In this document: piece after piece, positions 1 to 8,135 of the stretch
Numbering within the stretch: the first letter of the stretch is position 1
Layout: each line of letters opens with the position of its first letter
From: Paenibacillus sp. J31TS4
GTDB lineage: Bacteria; Bacillota; Bacilli; Paenibacillales; NBRC-103111
Assembly: GCF_018403265.1 (NCBI RefSeq)
Contig: NZ_BOSI01000004.1
Coordinates: 310,001-374,000 of the forward strand
DNA: 64,000 bases
Direction of reading: 5' to 3'
Program-made: the position numbers and the translations under genes
The notes under the pieces: generated by a model
Told to the model about the DNA's origin: nothing
Database searches by the model: none
Seen by the model: only the letters and a program-made list of their open reading frames with translations

Positions 1-537
1 CTTTCGTTCCGCTAGTATCAGGATCGGGGCCAAATTGGCTCTCCCGAACACAGAAAAGGAATAGAAATTGATCGGAAAGCTGGTTGGGAGCAGAATCATT
101 TCAATCGGGAGCAAGGGATGGGAGGGCCATTCGTATTGCCCCGTTAGTGCCAGCATGATTTTCGTAAACATGCTCACTTCCGATAAACCGCCGTTCGCGA
201 TAATAAACCGGTTAGCGGCACGAAGACGCTCCTCATCCTTGCGGTACAATCCGGAAAATAGCAAAGCGTAATAGGCCTCTACAGTGGCCGTTACATTGCC
301 TTCTCCTTCGTCATAAAATAGCTTCCATGCGCCATTTTTCTGCTGCCTGCTTATAATCCTTCGGCAAAGCCCTTCGATCAATTCCTGATCATAAATGTCT
401 AAAGTCCGTAATAAAATTATCATATAGGCATCGGTAGAAATACCGGTCTCAAACGGATAAGCCCACGATCCATCGGGAGACTGGTCTTTTCGAAGCGTAT
501 CAAGGATCCTCTGTCTCCCCTTGCTAGTATCCATCAT
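1..537 (-). CDS. squalene-hopene cyclase family protein, N-terminal part (runs off window)
   Basis: Reading on the minus strand from 537, the frame stays open to the window edge, giving about 179 residues of a longer protein. The N-terminus carries a QSPDGSW repeat (the QW motif of triterpene cyclases) and then alternating helical segments typical of the alpha-alpha barrel of squalene-hopene or sporulenol cyclases. Such enzymes cyclise linear isoprenoids into hopanoids or spore-associated terpenes at the membrane. Two ATGs lie in tandem (537 and 534); an AAGGAG ribosome site about 9 bases upstream supports this start. The DxDD catalytic motif would lie outside the window, so the family call rests on the QW repeat and helical pattern only. 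Confidence 0.72.
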   Translation of the reverse strand, partial: MMDTSKGRQRILDTLRKDQSPDGSWAYPFETGISTDAYMIILLRTLDIYDQELIEGLCRRIISRQQKNGAWKLFYDEGEGNVTATVEAYYALLFSGLYRKDEERLRAANRFIIANGGLSEVSMFTKIMLALTGQYEWPSHPLLPIEMILLPTSFPINFYSFSVFGRANLAPILILAERK

Positions 538-719
538 TCCGGCACTCCTTCCTCCCACGAAAGCATGTTAGCCTATACATATTCGGCTCTCCTAAAGAGA
601 ATTCATAAGGGAGGGAAGCGGCTATCCCTTTCATCCGAAACCGTCATAAAACACCGCTTGAGTCAATTCGCGAAGAATTAAGGAAACGAAAGAAACGCCC
701 CCCTGCCATCTCGAATGCG

Positions 720-1748
720 TTGGCTCTCTCGGATCATAAGCTATTGAACAAAATTAGATTGCTTACCCATGAGCGCAACCTAAACAATTTGACGAGAACG
801 AAAGCCTATCTCGAGTTTTATCTCCGGCATCCTGAAGTCCACTGGGCGTTCTTGGGCCATATGGTTTCCCGCAATGGCGGATGGAATATGACCGATCTTA
901 AGGGCGAGTTTCTCACCAAGCTGCTCTCGGAGAAGGAACAGGAAACCTTTTTTCATTTTTTAGAACGCGGCAATTGGCTGATTTTCCAGGACGTATACCC
1001 GCAATTTCTGCTTTACGAGGAGAGTTTAAAGCAAAATAGACCGTTGTTTTATCTGATGCCTCACTTGCAGGTTTCGATTTTTATGGAAACGATTTGGAAC
1101 TATTTTTGGAGAGTCCGAGATTCCTATCTCCTGTGTATCGCGTTAGTCATCAACGAACAAAGCTACTTGGAACAAAGGGTCATACAAAATGCTCATTATC
1201 AAAAAGAAGTCTTATCCAAACTCGAATTTCAACTTCAGGATTGGCTGTCCTTTAATCAAATTCTTTTTCCTTCGGAAGGCGAGAAGATCAAAGGGCAAAC
1301 CCTTCACCAATTCCAATCTCTTCATGAGCGTATCTTGCTTGGAAAAAGGCTGTATGCCATTTTATTTAAAAATAAGGAGTTCCATGCGCAGGCCCTGGAT
1401 TGGGCGAAACTCCATCCGCACACGGGATCCAGGAGGGATTACTGGCCGCATTTGTTCCATTATGTGAACGAAGGCATACCGGGAATAGCCTATCCGTTAA
1501 GGCTGAAATCGTGCCGGCTTCTCAAAGGAGCGAGGAAGATTTACAGCCCAAAACTCGAGTATGCCTGGAAACATGTAAGTCAGCCGGAGGCAGAACCGGG
1601 AGATTGGTTTCAAGATCTGAACGTAGTGGATTATTTGGAGGATGACATCGGGATGATGGACGGTGAGATTAAGAGTGAATACTGCAAAGCATTGGGTCGG
1701 CTTGAGGTTGCTGCGCTTGCCCAAAAAACGATCCCTTTTTTGGAGTAA
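720..1748 (+). CDS. DUF2515 family protein (YppC-like)
   Basis: A 342-residue protein without signal peptide. Segments such as HPEVHWAFLGHMVSRNGGWN and the aromatic-rich middle match my memory of the DUF2515/YppC family of Bacillus and Paenibacillus, whose function is unknown. The listed start is a TTG with no good ribosome site. The frame stays open upstream to 609 with protein-like residues (SIREELRKRKKRPP), and a strong AGGGAGG lies at 608-614, so translation may begin farther upstream from an unusual codon such as the ATC at 624. The 3' end overlaps the start region of the next gene, suggesting co-transcription. Confidence 0.68.
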   Translation: MALSDHKLLNKIRLLTHERNLNNLTRTKAYLEFYLRHPEVHWAFLGHMVSRNGGWNMTDLKGEFLTKLLSEKEQETFFHFLERGNWLIFQDVYPQFLLYEESLKQNRPLFYLMPHLQVSIFMETIWNYFWRVRDSYLLCIALVINEQSYLEQRVIQNAHYQKEVLSKLEFQLQDWLSFNQILFPSEGEKIKGQTLHQFQSLHERILLGKRLYAILFKNKEFHAQALDWAKLHPHTGSRRDYWPHLFHYVNEGIPGIAYPLRLKSCRLLKGARKIYSPKLEYAWKHVSQPEAEPGDWFQDLNVVDYLEDDIGMMDGEIKSEYCKALGRLEVAALAQKTIPFLE

Positions 1749-2130
1749 AAATAGTTTGTTATGCGCGCTCCTGGCATCCCTGATGGGCACCTATTTGGAT
1801 CTTTATTTTGTCGGAAGAGGGCTGTATCAGTTTCCTCACCGGCTACTGCCGGAGATCTTCTCCATTAATATCGTCTTCACTTTAATCGTGCTGCCTCTAT
1901 TGACGATGATTTTTTTGTACGGCCTCACCCCAATGAATCCATTAGGGAAAGCATGCATGATCCTGTTTACTTGCCTGTTGATGTCCATCGTGGAAAAACT
2001 GGCAGAGCGACTCGGAGCGTTCGTCCATTCGGATCAATGGATGCATATATACAGCTTTTTCGGATACTTGCTGTTTTTGACGGTCATTTCAACGGTTTAT
2101 TTTGCAGCCGCCCGATCCAGCTCGGCCTAA
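1663..2130 (+). CDS. CBO0543-like small membrane protein
   Basis: A hydrophobic protein of up to 155 residues with about four membrane segments (roughly residues 31-50, 65-90, 95-115 and 130-150). Its pattern of short loops resembles the CBO0543 family of small Bacillota membrane proteins, which have no assigned function. The first 25 or so residues overlap the end of the preceding DUF2515 gene and are basic, so the true start may be one of the internal TTG codons near 1700-1720. A strong terminator follows at 2190-2227, closing a two-gene unit. Confidence 0.55.
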   Translation: MRLRVNTAKHWVGLRLLRLPKKRSLFWSKNSLLCALLASLMGTYLDLYFVGRGLYQFPHRLLPEIFSINIVFTLIVLPLLTMIFLYGLTPMNPLGKACMILFTCLLMSIVEKLAERLGAFVHSDQWMHIYSFFGYLLFLTVISTVYFAAARSSSA

Positions 2131-2189
2131 TTTCCCGGCAGGTCGCCCATTCCTCGGATGCTCCCTTGTTCCATCAAGACCTAGATCAA

Positions 2190-2227
2190 AAGCCTTCCTT
2201 AGTTTGATTGCTAAGGAAGGCTTTTTT
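2190..2227 (+). terminator. rho-independent terminator
   Basis: A perfect stem (AAGCCTTCCTTAG paired with its complement, loop about 6 bases) ends in a run of T. It closes the DUF2515/CBO0543 unit. Confidence 0.9.
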
Positions 2228-2349
2228 GTTATACAGAATCCGTTGCTCTACCGAGTTGGGGCGCATCCAAATGCCGCATCGTGTCCAAGCATTCCTGCAT
2301 GAAGAGGAATACCTTATGGTATCCCCCTAAAAAATGAGGAGCTGATAGC

Positions 2350-2559
2350 ATGAGCCGGTTTCCGGATGTGGTCATTATCGTCAGAAGCAAGAAAAATTTT
2401 GCCAACATCGGTAAAGTACGCATTATAGGAAGTGTATTCCCTTGCCGCAGAACTTTAAGAGTAGGAGCCCCCGTAAAGGATGCGGTGCTCTGTCTGCTGC
2501 AACACGGGTTCGTCATTACAGAACAGAAAAATATCGGCGTATTTTTCCGTATTCGATGA
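2350..2559 (+). CDS. small hypothetical protein, 69 aa
   Basis: The ATG is preceded by GAGGAG at 8 bases, a good ribosome site, and the frame codes for 69 residues with hydrophobic beta-like segments (PDVVIIVR, KVRIIGSVF) and a basic C-terminus. I do not recognise the family. It lies alone between a terminator and a convergent gene. It may be a real small gene; the ribosome site is the main support. Confidence 0.4.
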   Translation: MSRFPDVVIIVRSKKNFANIGKVRIIGSVFPCRRTLRVGAPVKDAVLCLLQHGFVITEQKNIGVFFRIR

Positions 2560-2573
2560 GCTGGATAGTAATG

Positions 2574-3200
2574 TCATTGGATGGAATTCATTAACTCGTA
2601 GAAATAGTTAGGTTCATGAGTTTTATTAAGACGATACCAAGCGTCTAATGTTTTTGGAGAAAATACATCTAGCGCTTTTAAAACATGAACAGAAAATTCT
2701 AATGGAGCTACTCCGGATGCGGTGATCAATCTCCCATCGGTGACAGCAGATTCCACTTTGTAATATTCTTCGCCCGTGTAAGAATGGCAAACCATTTTAA
2801 GGTAGGCCAAATCATTGCTTGTGTGCCAACGTGAATCTAACAATCCTGCTTGAGCAAGTCCTAAGGTAGCACCGCAAATTGCTCCAACTACTATCCCTTC
2901 CTTTAAACACATCTCGGCAATTTTTAATATGGGCACGTGAATAGCTTCTGTCCATGTATTTCCACCAGGTAAAATCAGTGCATCTACGCTTTTCATGCTG
3001 CACTCATCCACTATAATGTCAGGCATTATTTTCAATCCGCCCATTGTAGTTACTGGAGTCTTTTCTATCCCAACGGTGACTATTTTTGCTGGAGCCAGCC
3101 CCTGTCTGAAGTATCTTCCAGAGTTCAGTTCGGCGGCTAAATAACCTATTTCCCAATCGGACATGGTATCAAACACATAAAGATATACTGTATTATTCAT
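2574..3200 (-). CDS. DJ-1/PfpI family protein (type 1 glutamine amidotransferase-like)
   Basis: A 208-residue protein of the DJ-1/ThiJ/PfpI fold. The nucleophile elbow VGAICGATLGLA carries the conserved cysteine, and the glutamate expected beside it may be in SDWEIGYL near residue 15. Relatives such as YoaZ/YdeA are cytosolic, glyoxalase-, chaperone- or protease-like, and the substrate cannot be told from sequence. I start at the internal ATG at 3200 because GAGGAG lies 10 bases before it; the frame is open 14 codons farther upstream but without a ribosome site. A promoter and a 12-bp palindrome lie just upstream (3265-3307). Confidence 0.85.
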   Translation of the reverse strand: MNNTVYLYVFDTMSDWEIGYLAAELNSGRYFRQGLAPAKIVTVGIEKTPVTTMGGLKIMPDIIVDECSMKSVDALILPGGNTWTEAIHVPILKIAEMCLKEGIVVGAICGATLGLAQAGLLDSRWHTSNDLAYLKMVCHSYTGEEYYKVESAVTDGRLITASGVAPLEFSVHVLKALDVFSPKTLDAWYRLNKTHEPNYFYELMNSIQ

Positions 3201-3264
3201 TTCTAAGTGCTCCTCATAAAGTTTATTAGTAACAGCAACCATTCATCTTTCATGAGTGGTTATC

Positions 3265-3307
3265 ATTATAATAAAACAACTTCACTGACAACTGCTGTCA
3301 GTGAAGT
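3265..3307 (-). promoter_or_regulatory. promoter with palindromic operator
   Basis: On the minus strand TTGTCA (3286-3291) and TATAAT (3265-3270), 15 bases apart, form a promoter for the DJ-1/PfpI gene. A perfect 12-bp inverted repeat with a 5-base centre (arms 3279-3290 and 3296-3307, core CTGACA...TGTCAG) covers the -35 box. No T-run follows, so it is an operator rather than a terminator. The size suggests a dimeric repressor such as TetR or MarR; no such gene is adjacent. Confidence 0.7.
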
Positions 3308-3337
3308 AACGGCTAAAACCATTTAAGCCCTTATAGA

Positions 3338-3386
3338 CAAAAACAAAGAAGCAATATGCCCCTCCCTTTGGGAAATCGCATATTGC
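3338..3386 (-). terminator. rho-independent terminator
   Basis: GCAATATGC (3351-3359) pairs with GCATATTGC (3378-3386); on the minus strand the stem is followed by a T-rich tract. It ends transcription of the GIY-YIG gene before the DJ-1 promoter. Confidence 0.75.
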
Positions 3387-3400
3387 CTCGGTTCGCTGCC

Positions 3401-3757
3401 TTATGGATTCAGCAATTTATCCGTATTGTATTTCGCCCCAAGCTTGTTCGCTATATAGGTTTCATAAATTTCCCGCTCCACGGGGTCCTCTACGATGTAC
3501 ACCTCTATTTTCGTCACTTCATCCCGGTGATTCTTAATGGGCGAGACGGTATCCTCAAAATGCTTCTTGATCCGCTGCCGTAATTTCCGGGCCTTCCCTA
3601 CAAACAGCAATTCATCCTTGCTGTTATAGAACATGAAGATGCCGCCTTTTTCCCTGGTGATCAGGTGGAAATCCGTAAAGCCGTAAATGTGGCTCAATTC
3701 GGGAGCCTTCTGCTTATAGATGATTACTTCTGGTGTTGGGATGGTAATCGTTATCAA
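3401..3757 (-). CDS. GIY-YIG nuclease domain protein (YurQ-like)
   Basis: A 118-residue protein whose centre, GGIFMFYNSKDELLFVGKA followed by RKLRQRIKKHF, has the strand-strand-helix layout of the GIY-YIG nuclease domain, with the second tyrosine replaced by phenylalanine. The domain cuts one DNA strand in UvrC and related enzymes. This stand-alone form resembles the small 'excinuclease-like' proteins of Bacillus (YurQ). The start is a TTG with AGAGGA about 12 bases upstream. The catalytic glutamate could be in EREIYETYIANKLG. The in-vivo target is unknown. Confidence 0.78.
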   Translation of the reverse strand: MITITIPTPEVIIYKQKAPELSHIYGFTDFHLITREKGGIFMFYNSKDELLFVGKARKLRQRIKKHFEDTVSPIKNHRDEVTKIEVYIVEDPVEREIYETYIANKLGAKYNTDKLLNP

Positions 3758-3898
3758 GTTTAACCACGTCCTCTTAACGTATAGGATTACATCGTAACAT
3801 AGAACGATCGCTATCGTCTCTTTATAAATAGGATATCCCTAGTTGAACACAACAAAACTGGTTAGGAAGAGGCAAAAAGCTTCTGAACTTGGTTACGG

Positions 3899-5449
3899 CT
3901 ACTCAAAATGGCTTAGCAACGCCAATGCCTCTTCATGATCAGGTTCAAGCTCTAATAATTTTCGCACGTACCCCAATGCATCTTCGACTAACTCTAACTC
4001 GAAGCAGCAAATGGCTAGACAATAATAAACGGTAGAGACAACCTCATCTCGCTCTTGCTGTACGGATTGTTCCAAATACCATTTGGAGTCCTTGTACATG
4101 CCCATCTCAAACAGGATCAAACCGGCATCTAGCGCTACATCATACCGTTGCTCCATGACGTAATAGGACGACCACATCCTCTGGATGCCCCTCAAAAGGT
4201 CCTGCTGTTCTTCCTCGTTTGCCTCTGGTAACAGTCTGGAGATCTGCTTCGTGTTCTGAATGAAAAATTCTGCATCATATCCACCCAAACGCCAAAAACT
4301 TAAGAGTTGCTGCAGGCCCATACTATCGTGATGGCGATCCACCCATTCCTTCAAACTATAGAATTCGTCCGGACCAAATCGTTCCACACACCGACGATAA
4401 GCTAATCTAACATTTGGATAATCCATGGGTTTGTCCAAATTGAGAATACAGCCAACATTTATATTTTTATAATGATGAGGGGGGAACAACACCAAGGCTC
4501 CCCTTTGCTCGAAAACATGCTGAAACGCATGGTAGTTTGCCGTTAAGGAGAAGCTTCCATGTAAGATCAGCTCTGGGGGATCCGCGAATTTCCAGTTATC
4601 CAGCAAGTGGTCTCCTTTGTCTGCGGTTATCAATAGGAATCCCGCTTGAGATAGCCGATTCAAACGCTCTAAACAGCTTAGTCCAGAGGTCGGAAACAAA
4701 ATATGCGAGTCTTCCAGTTGTTCCCGATACAGGGACATGACATCACGGTAAGGATAGGTCTCTTGTTCATACTCAGGTGCCCGGCGATACTCATATTGCA
4801 AATTTATTTGCTTTAACCATTCGGACGGTTTAAGGGAATCCTTACGTTCAGGATAGTCGATATGAACATCTGCTTCATAAACTTGCCCATCGCCAATATA
4901 AAGCAGCTCTTGTGGAATGCTATCAAAAAAGTAGTTTGCGATTATTATTAACGGTTGCTTTAAATCTCCTTCGCGAATGGTTGCACCTGATACAACGAGG
5001 TTCAGTACGGTATCATGGACAGCATCAAATTGCGCAAAATCCAATATTCCGTCGGTTATAAATGATTGTAGAGCGGGATGTTCCTTCCAAGCCATCACAT
5101 TATTCATCGCCAAATCCGTCATGATATACCGGAACGAAGGCAGTGCGATCCCCGCGTAATCTCTTAACTGGCACAACTCATCCAACACATGGTAAGCAAA
5201 ACGTCCAGCCCCTGCTCCAAGCTCCACAATGAAAACGGGATCTGCACGATACCCCTTATTCGCCTGATCTTGAAGAAGCGCAAAGATCATTTCTGCATAG
5301 GCAGCAGCGATCATCGGGTTACTCGTTATATATTGAGGAACTTGGTCATTGTTCCAGGCCTTCGTTCCTTCCTCTTCATAATACTTTCGCTGGATATCCC
5401 AAATAGGCGCCTCACTGAAGCGATAACATTCTTTATTATTACCTGTCAT
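3899..5449 (-). CDS. SAM-dependent methyltransferase-like protein with C-terminal TPR
   Basis: A 516-residue protein. Near residues 70-85 lies FIVELGAGAGRFAYHVLDEL, a class I SAM-binding motif I, followed by motifs typical of a Rossmann methyltransferase (YIMTDLAMNN; PLIIIANYFFDSIPQELL, as in MidA-type proteins). The last 100 residues form two or three TPR-like helical pairs (LFEMGMYKDSKWYLEQSV, VYYCLAICCFELELVEDAL, LELEPDHEEALALL). The substrate is unknown; TPRs suggest a protein partner. It stands alone between intergenic stretches. Its base composition is lower in GC than the core genes to the right. Confidence 0.72.
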   Translation of the reverse strand: MTGNNKECYRFSEAPIWDIQRKYYEEEGTKAWNNDQVPQYITSNPMIAAAYAEMIFALLQDQANKGYRADPVFIVELGAGAGRFAYHVLDELCQLRDYAGIALPSFRYIMTDLAMNNVMAWKEHPALQSFITDGILDFAQFDAVHDTVLNLVVSGATIREGDLKQPLIIIANYFFDSIPQELLYIGDGQVYEADVHIDYPERKDSLKPSEWLKQINLQYEYRRAPEYEQETYPYRDVMSLYREQLEDSHILFPTSGLSCLERLNRLSQAGFLLITADKGDHLLDNWKFADPPELILHGSFSLTANYHAFQHVFEQRGALVLFPPHHYKNINVGCILNLDKPMDYPNVRLAYRRCVERFGPDEFYSLKEWVDRHHDSMGLQQLLSFWRLGGYDAEFFIQNTKQISRLLPEANEEEQQDLLRGIQRMWSSYYVMEQRYDVALDAGLILFEMGMYKDSKWYLEQSVQQERDEVVSTVYYCLAICCFELELVEDALGYVRKLLELEPDHEEALALLSHFE

Positions 5450-5558
5450 TTAAACGTTCCTGCTCTCTTGATGTTATTCAACTTCCCAATACGTTACTTT
5501 CATTCAGTATTCCTGCTGTTCCAGCCGTTAATTCATCATCCTCGGAGGTTTTCGCGTC

Positions 5559-5584
5559 ATCTATGATATGGTTCACCGTATCAT
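5559..5584. repeat. rlmH-3'-end-like repeat, outermost copy (possible att site)
   Basis: On the minus strand the sequence reads as codons Y-G-E-P-Y-H-R-stop, nearly the end of RlmH, and shares about 22 of 26 bases with the copy at 9116-9141, including a run upstream of the core (ATGATACGGTGA). It marks the left edge of the AT-rich island that ends inside rlmH at 12.53 kb. See the island finding. Confidence 0.55.
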
Positions 5585-5634
5585 TCTAACATCGATTATT
5601 TGTGTATACGAATATCAATGTATTTTTTCCATAA

Positions 5635-6474
5635 TTACTTTATTTTAATGACTACTTTTCCCTTGGCCCTTCCGCTTTCCAGGTAATGAAATGCTTGCTC
5701 GGCATCCTTCCAATGATACACCTTATCGATAATAGGCTTAAAGAGGCCTCCCTCAATAAATTCCTTTATAATCTTCAATTGTTCACCGCTCGGTTTCATA
5801 AAAAGGAAGTGATACCTCGTTTGGCTCTTCTTCTCTTGGGCTGTGATCCTTCGGCTCACGATGGACAAAATTGTAGTTTTCATCCAACCCAGTTTCGCTT
5901 CTTTTCCAAATCTAGCGTTTGGCATGCCGGAGATGGATACGATTTGTCCGCCTGGTTTCAGTACCCGGAATGATCGCTCCAATGCTTCTCCACCTAAAGT
6001 ATCAAAAACAGCGTCATATCCGGCAAGTAGTTCTTCAAAATTCTCTTTTTTATAATTAATAATTAGATCGGCCCCCAACGATTTGACCAATTCATAGCCT
6101 TTCTCGCTTGCTGTTGTGGCAACAAAAGCACCCATCAGCTTGGCCAATTGAATGGCGAAGGTTCCTACGCCTCCCGAACCCGCGTGAATCAATAGTTTTT
6201 GGCCTTTTTGAAGCTGTAATATATCAACAAAAGCTTGGTAGGTGGTAAGTCCAATCAGCGGGATCGATGCAGCCTCTTCAAAGGTGAGATTCTGCGGTTT
6301 CAGCCAAATATCCTCCTCATGAACAGCAATAAATTCAGCTAATGTTCCGATTCGGGTTTTGCGAGGTCTTCCGTAAACTTCATCTCCGGGCTTAAATGTA
6401 TTCACCCGATCGCCAACCTTGACTACAACTCCGGAGAAATCGTTCACATTGTGAAAAAATAAAACAGACATCAA
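5635..6474 (-). pseudogene. zinc-type alcohol dehydrogenase-like NADP-dependent oxidoreductase, 5'-truncated
   Basis: Encodes 279 residues of a medium-chain quinone/NADPH oxidoreductase: substrate-domain end (NDFSGVVVKVGDRV), GDEVYG, the nucleotide-binding AGSGGVGTFAIQLAK and the C-terminal RAKGKVVIKIK. Family members are about 310-340 residues; the first 50-60 (the MKA... strands and the PxxLGxDxSG approach) are missing, and the sequence before NDFSG has no family resemblance. The reading frame begins inside the end of the next gene, overlapping its stop by 4 bases. It is probably a fragment produced when foreign DNA replaced its 5' end, although a short protein could still be made. Confidence 0.75.
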
Positions 6475-7076
6475 TTAAGTCCCGATGCCTGCATACTTTG
6501 AGTCTGCTCATACCTTTCTTCAATATCCTTAATTAGATTCATCCAAAACTCTTTATCATCAGAAATCTCAGAGTAATGTTCGATAATTTTTGTTGTTCTT
6601 CTTCTTATATCAATTTTATTTAGATTTTCTGTAACTTCTTTAGGAGTATCACTTGAACAAATAACACGTTCAACTTCTACGTCCAATATATGGAGCAGTA
6701 ATTTTACATTAACTAGGATTTGATAAACTCTACTCGACATCATACTGAGTGGTAGATTATTAAATTCCCTAATTACGATGCGAAATAAGTTTAGTTCCGA
6801 AATCAAAGTGTCTTTACTTGGGTGATATTCTTTATTCGGCCCTGGCATCATAGAGAATAAACACCCAAAAGAATATTCCAAATAATTATCAAGATGTATT
6901 TTGACTTTCTTATTCATTTCTATTTCCCTATTCTCTTCAATCTCTTTTTGCTTTTGGATTGTTTTATTCGCAATGAGAAAGCTAATAATGCCACCTATAA
7001 TTGTACCGAAAAGAGTTCCAAGAACTCCAATCCACGCAGTTAGCGCTTCCTGGGAAAGAAGATTTAGTGAGTTCAT
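6471..7076 (-). CDS. membrane-anchored protein of unknown function
   Basis: About 201 residues from the ATG at 7076, which has GGAGG 12 bases upstream; the frame is open 18 codons farther. A single membrane helix lies near residues 12-35 (AWIGVLGTLFGTIIGGIISFLIA), directly followed by a charged coiled-coil (QKQKEIEENREIEMNKK) and a helical cytosolic domain. I do not recognise the family. The gene is AT-rich and sits between an IS3 remnant and a truncated oxidoreductase inside the rlmH-linked island. Its layout resembles the unrelated gene at 8136-8861 (N-terminal anchor plus soluble domain). Confidence 0.6.
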   Translation of the reverse strand: MNSLNLLSQEALTAWIGVLGTLFGTIIGGIISFLIANKTIQKQKEIEENREIEMNKKVKIHLDNYLEYSFGCLFSMMPGPNKEYHPSKDTLISELNLFRIVIREFNNLPLSMMSSRVYQILVNVKLLLHILDVEVERVICSSDTPKEVTENLNKIDIRRRTTKIIEHYSEISDDKEFWMNLIKDIEERYEQTQSMQASGLN

Positions 7077-7250
7077 AATATGGAGCTTCCTCCGTTTTAA
7101 TGTTCTTATAAATTTGCAGTAATTTCTCAAACGCCTTATTTTGCGAAGTTTGCAAACAGTTCATATCCGTAATTTTTTTCAAATTCAAGTGTACTACAAT
7201 CATAGCACCAAATTGGAAGACATTGTCGTATCTAGTCACAAAAAATTCCC

Positions 7251-7433
7251 CTAAAGTCCTTGGTCAAGAACACAATAGCGGATATTCGAAGCTTTCCTCT
7301 TCTTATATTTATTGTAACCGCTTCTGGAGACGCCGAGAAATCGACATAGCTCCTCTACACTGTACGCTAGGGCTGCTTTTTCAACGGTTTCGTATTTGCG
7401 CTTTACACCTCCTGTATCCAGATTTTCAAACAC
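7251..7433 (-). pseudogene. IS3-family transposase OrfB, N-terminal fragment
   Basis: Sixty residues with the SVEELCRFLGVSRSGYNKY helix-turn-helix signature of IS3 OrfB; the frame ends after KRKASNIRYCVLDQGL, where a full OrfB would continue for more than 200 residues into the DDE core. It has the same orientation as, and overlaps, the OrfA end at 7403-7519. Confidence 0.8.
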
Positions 7434-7519
7434 TTTTTTAGCATCGCATTCTCCCGTTTAAGCTTTTGTACATATCGATCTTGGTCAACATAGTCTTCAC
7501 GGCTGCCTCGTTTATCCAT
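7251..7519 (-). mobile_element. IS3-family (IS150-like) insertion sequence remnant
   Basis: Two overlapping pieces on the minus strand. From 7519 to 7403 a 38-residue end of OrfA (DYVDQDRYVQKLKRENAMLKK, a leucine-zipper-like region) stops at 7403. In another frame, 7433-7251 carries the OrfB start (YETVEKAALAYSVEELCRFLGVSRSGYNKY), the HTH_21 region. The overlap matches the frameshift arrangement of IS3 elements. The catalytic DDE domain and the terminal repeats are gone, so it is dead. It lies inside the accessory island. Confidence 0.85.
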
Positions 7520-7996
7520 CAACCCAAATTGACCAAGCTACTTAATTCCTCATCCACACAATGTACCCCTAGAATTCATCGGTTAAACACAGGGGTTTTA
7601 TCCAATGTCCATTCTAAAGGGTGCACTTCACTTCCTTTGGGGGGATAAACAATCTCTATAACATCTTCCTGCATCTCTCCTGCAGGCCGCTATACTCTTC
7701 TTATCACCAAATTTTCGCCGTCACTTATGATAAGGCTCAGCTTAACGGGGGTAACGGCGAAAAATCCGACGCGGCGCATAACCGCCAACCTTTTACCCAC
7801 CTACTGCTTAATAAGTTCGGGAGGCCACCGAAGTAATTGTCGGCCTAATTGTCGGTGTTTCAACTATCGTACCCGTTGCACAAAGAATATCATGACTAAA
7901 GACCTTAAGGTTTGTCTACGCACCGTCTTGATGAAAGCAACTTACTCTTTTTAATTTCGCCATCTAAATTTACTCCCTATGTCTTTAAGTGGTTTC
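7520..7996. other. non-coding or degenerate DNA
   Basis: I find no convincing gene on either strand here. It contains the repeat at 7711-7764 and short open frames that lack ribosome sites. It is most likely decayed island DNA between the IS3 remnant and the attC-like structure. Confidence 0.5.
7711..7764. repeat. att-like repeat with flanking 10-bp inverted repeat
   Basis: The core CTTATGATAAGG (7724-7735) is the complement of the rlmH end, and its 19-base surround TGAGCCTTATCATAAGTGA (minus strand) is identical to the copy at 9116. TTTTCGCCGT at 7713 and ACGGCGAAAA at 7757 form an inverted repeat around the core, as a recombinase binding region might. Confidence 0.5.
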
Positions 7997-8109
7997 GTGT
8001 AACGTTCCTTGCATTCACCAAACCTCCGAAGGAGGTTGTCGCAGTATCCACTTCAAACCCACGTCTGCGACCGAGGGTGCCAGCCTGATGCGTGAACGCG
8101 GTGTTAGCC
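7997..8109 (-). repeat. attC-like folded recombination site
   Basis: Directly downstream of the gene at 8136-8861. In the gene's sense it begins GGCTAAC, five bases, GTTCACGC: the R''-spacer-L'' plan of an integron attC. About 110 bases later it ends in a poorer counterpart (plus strand GTGTAAC ... GCATTCAC). Between them are a perfect hairpin (8021-8037, AACCTCC/GGAGGTT) and a GTCGCAG/CTGCGAC pair. The match is partial: the R boxes deviate from GTTRRRY. No integron integrase is present. A non-integron repeat family is possible. Confidence 0.4.
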
Positions 8110-8135
8110 GAAATTAATGCCATCGTTGAGATCGT

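Noticed and set aside
6982-7239. 85-codon minus-strand frame upstream of and overlapping the 6471 gene
   Set aside because: The second half lies in the wrong frame over the well-supported start of the membrane protein and no ribosome site is seen; the first half might be an old gene end but cannot be supported.
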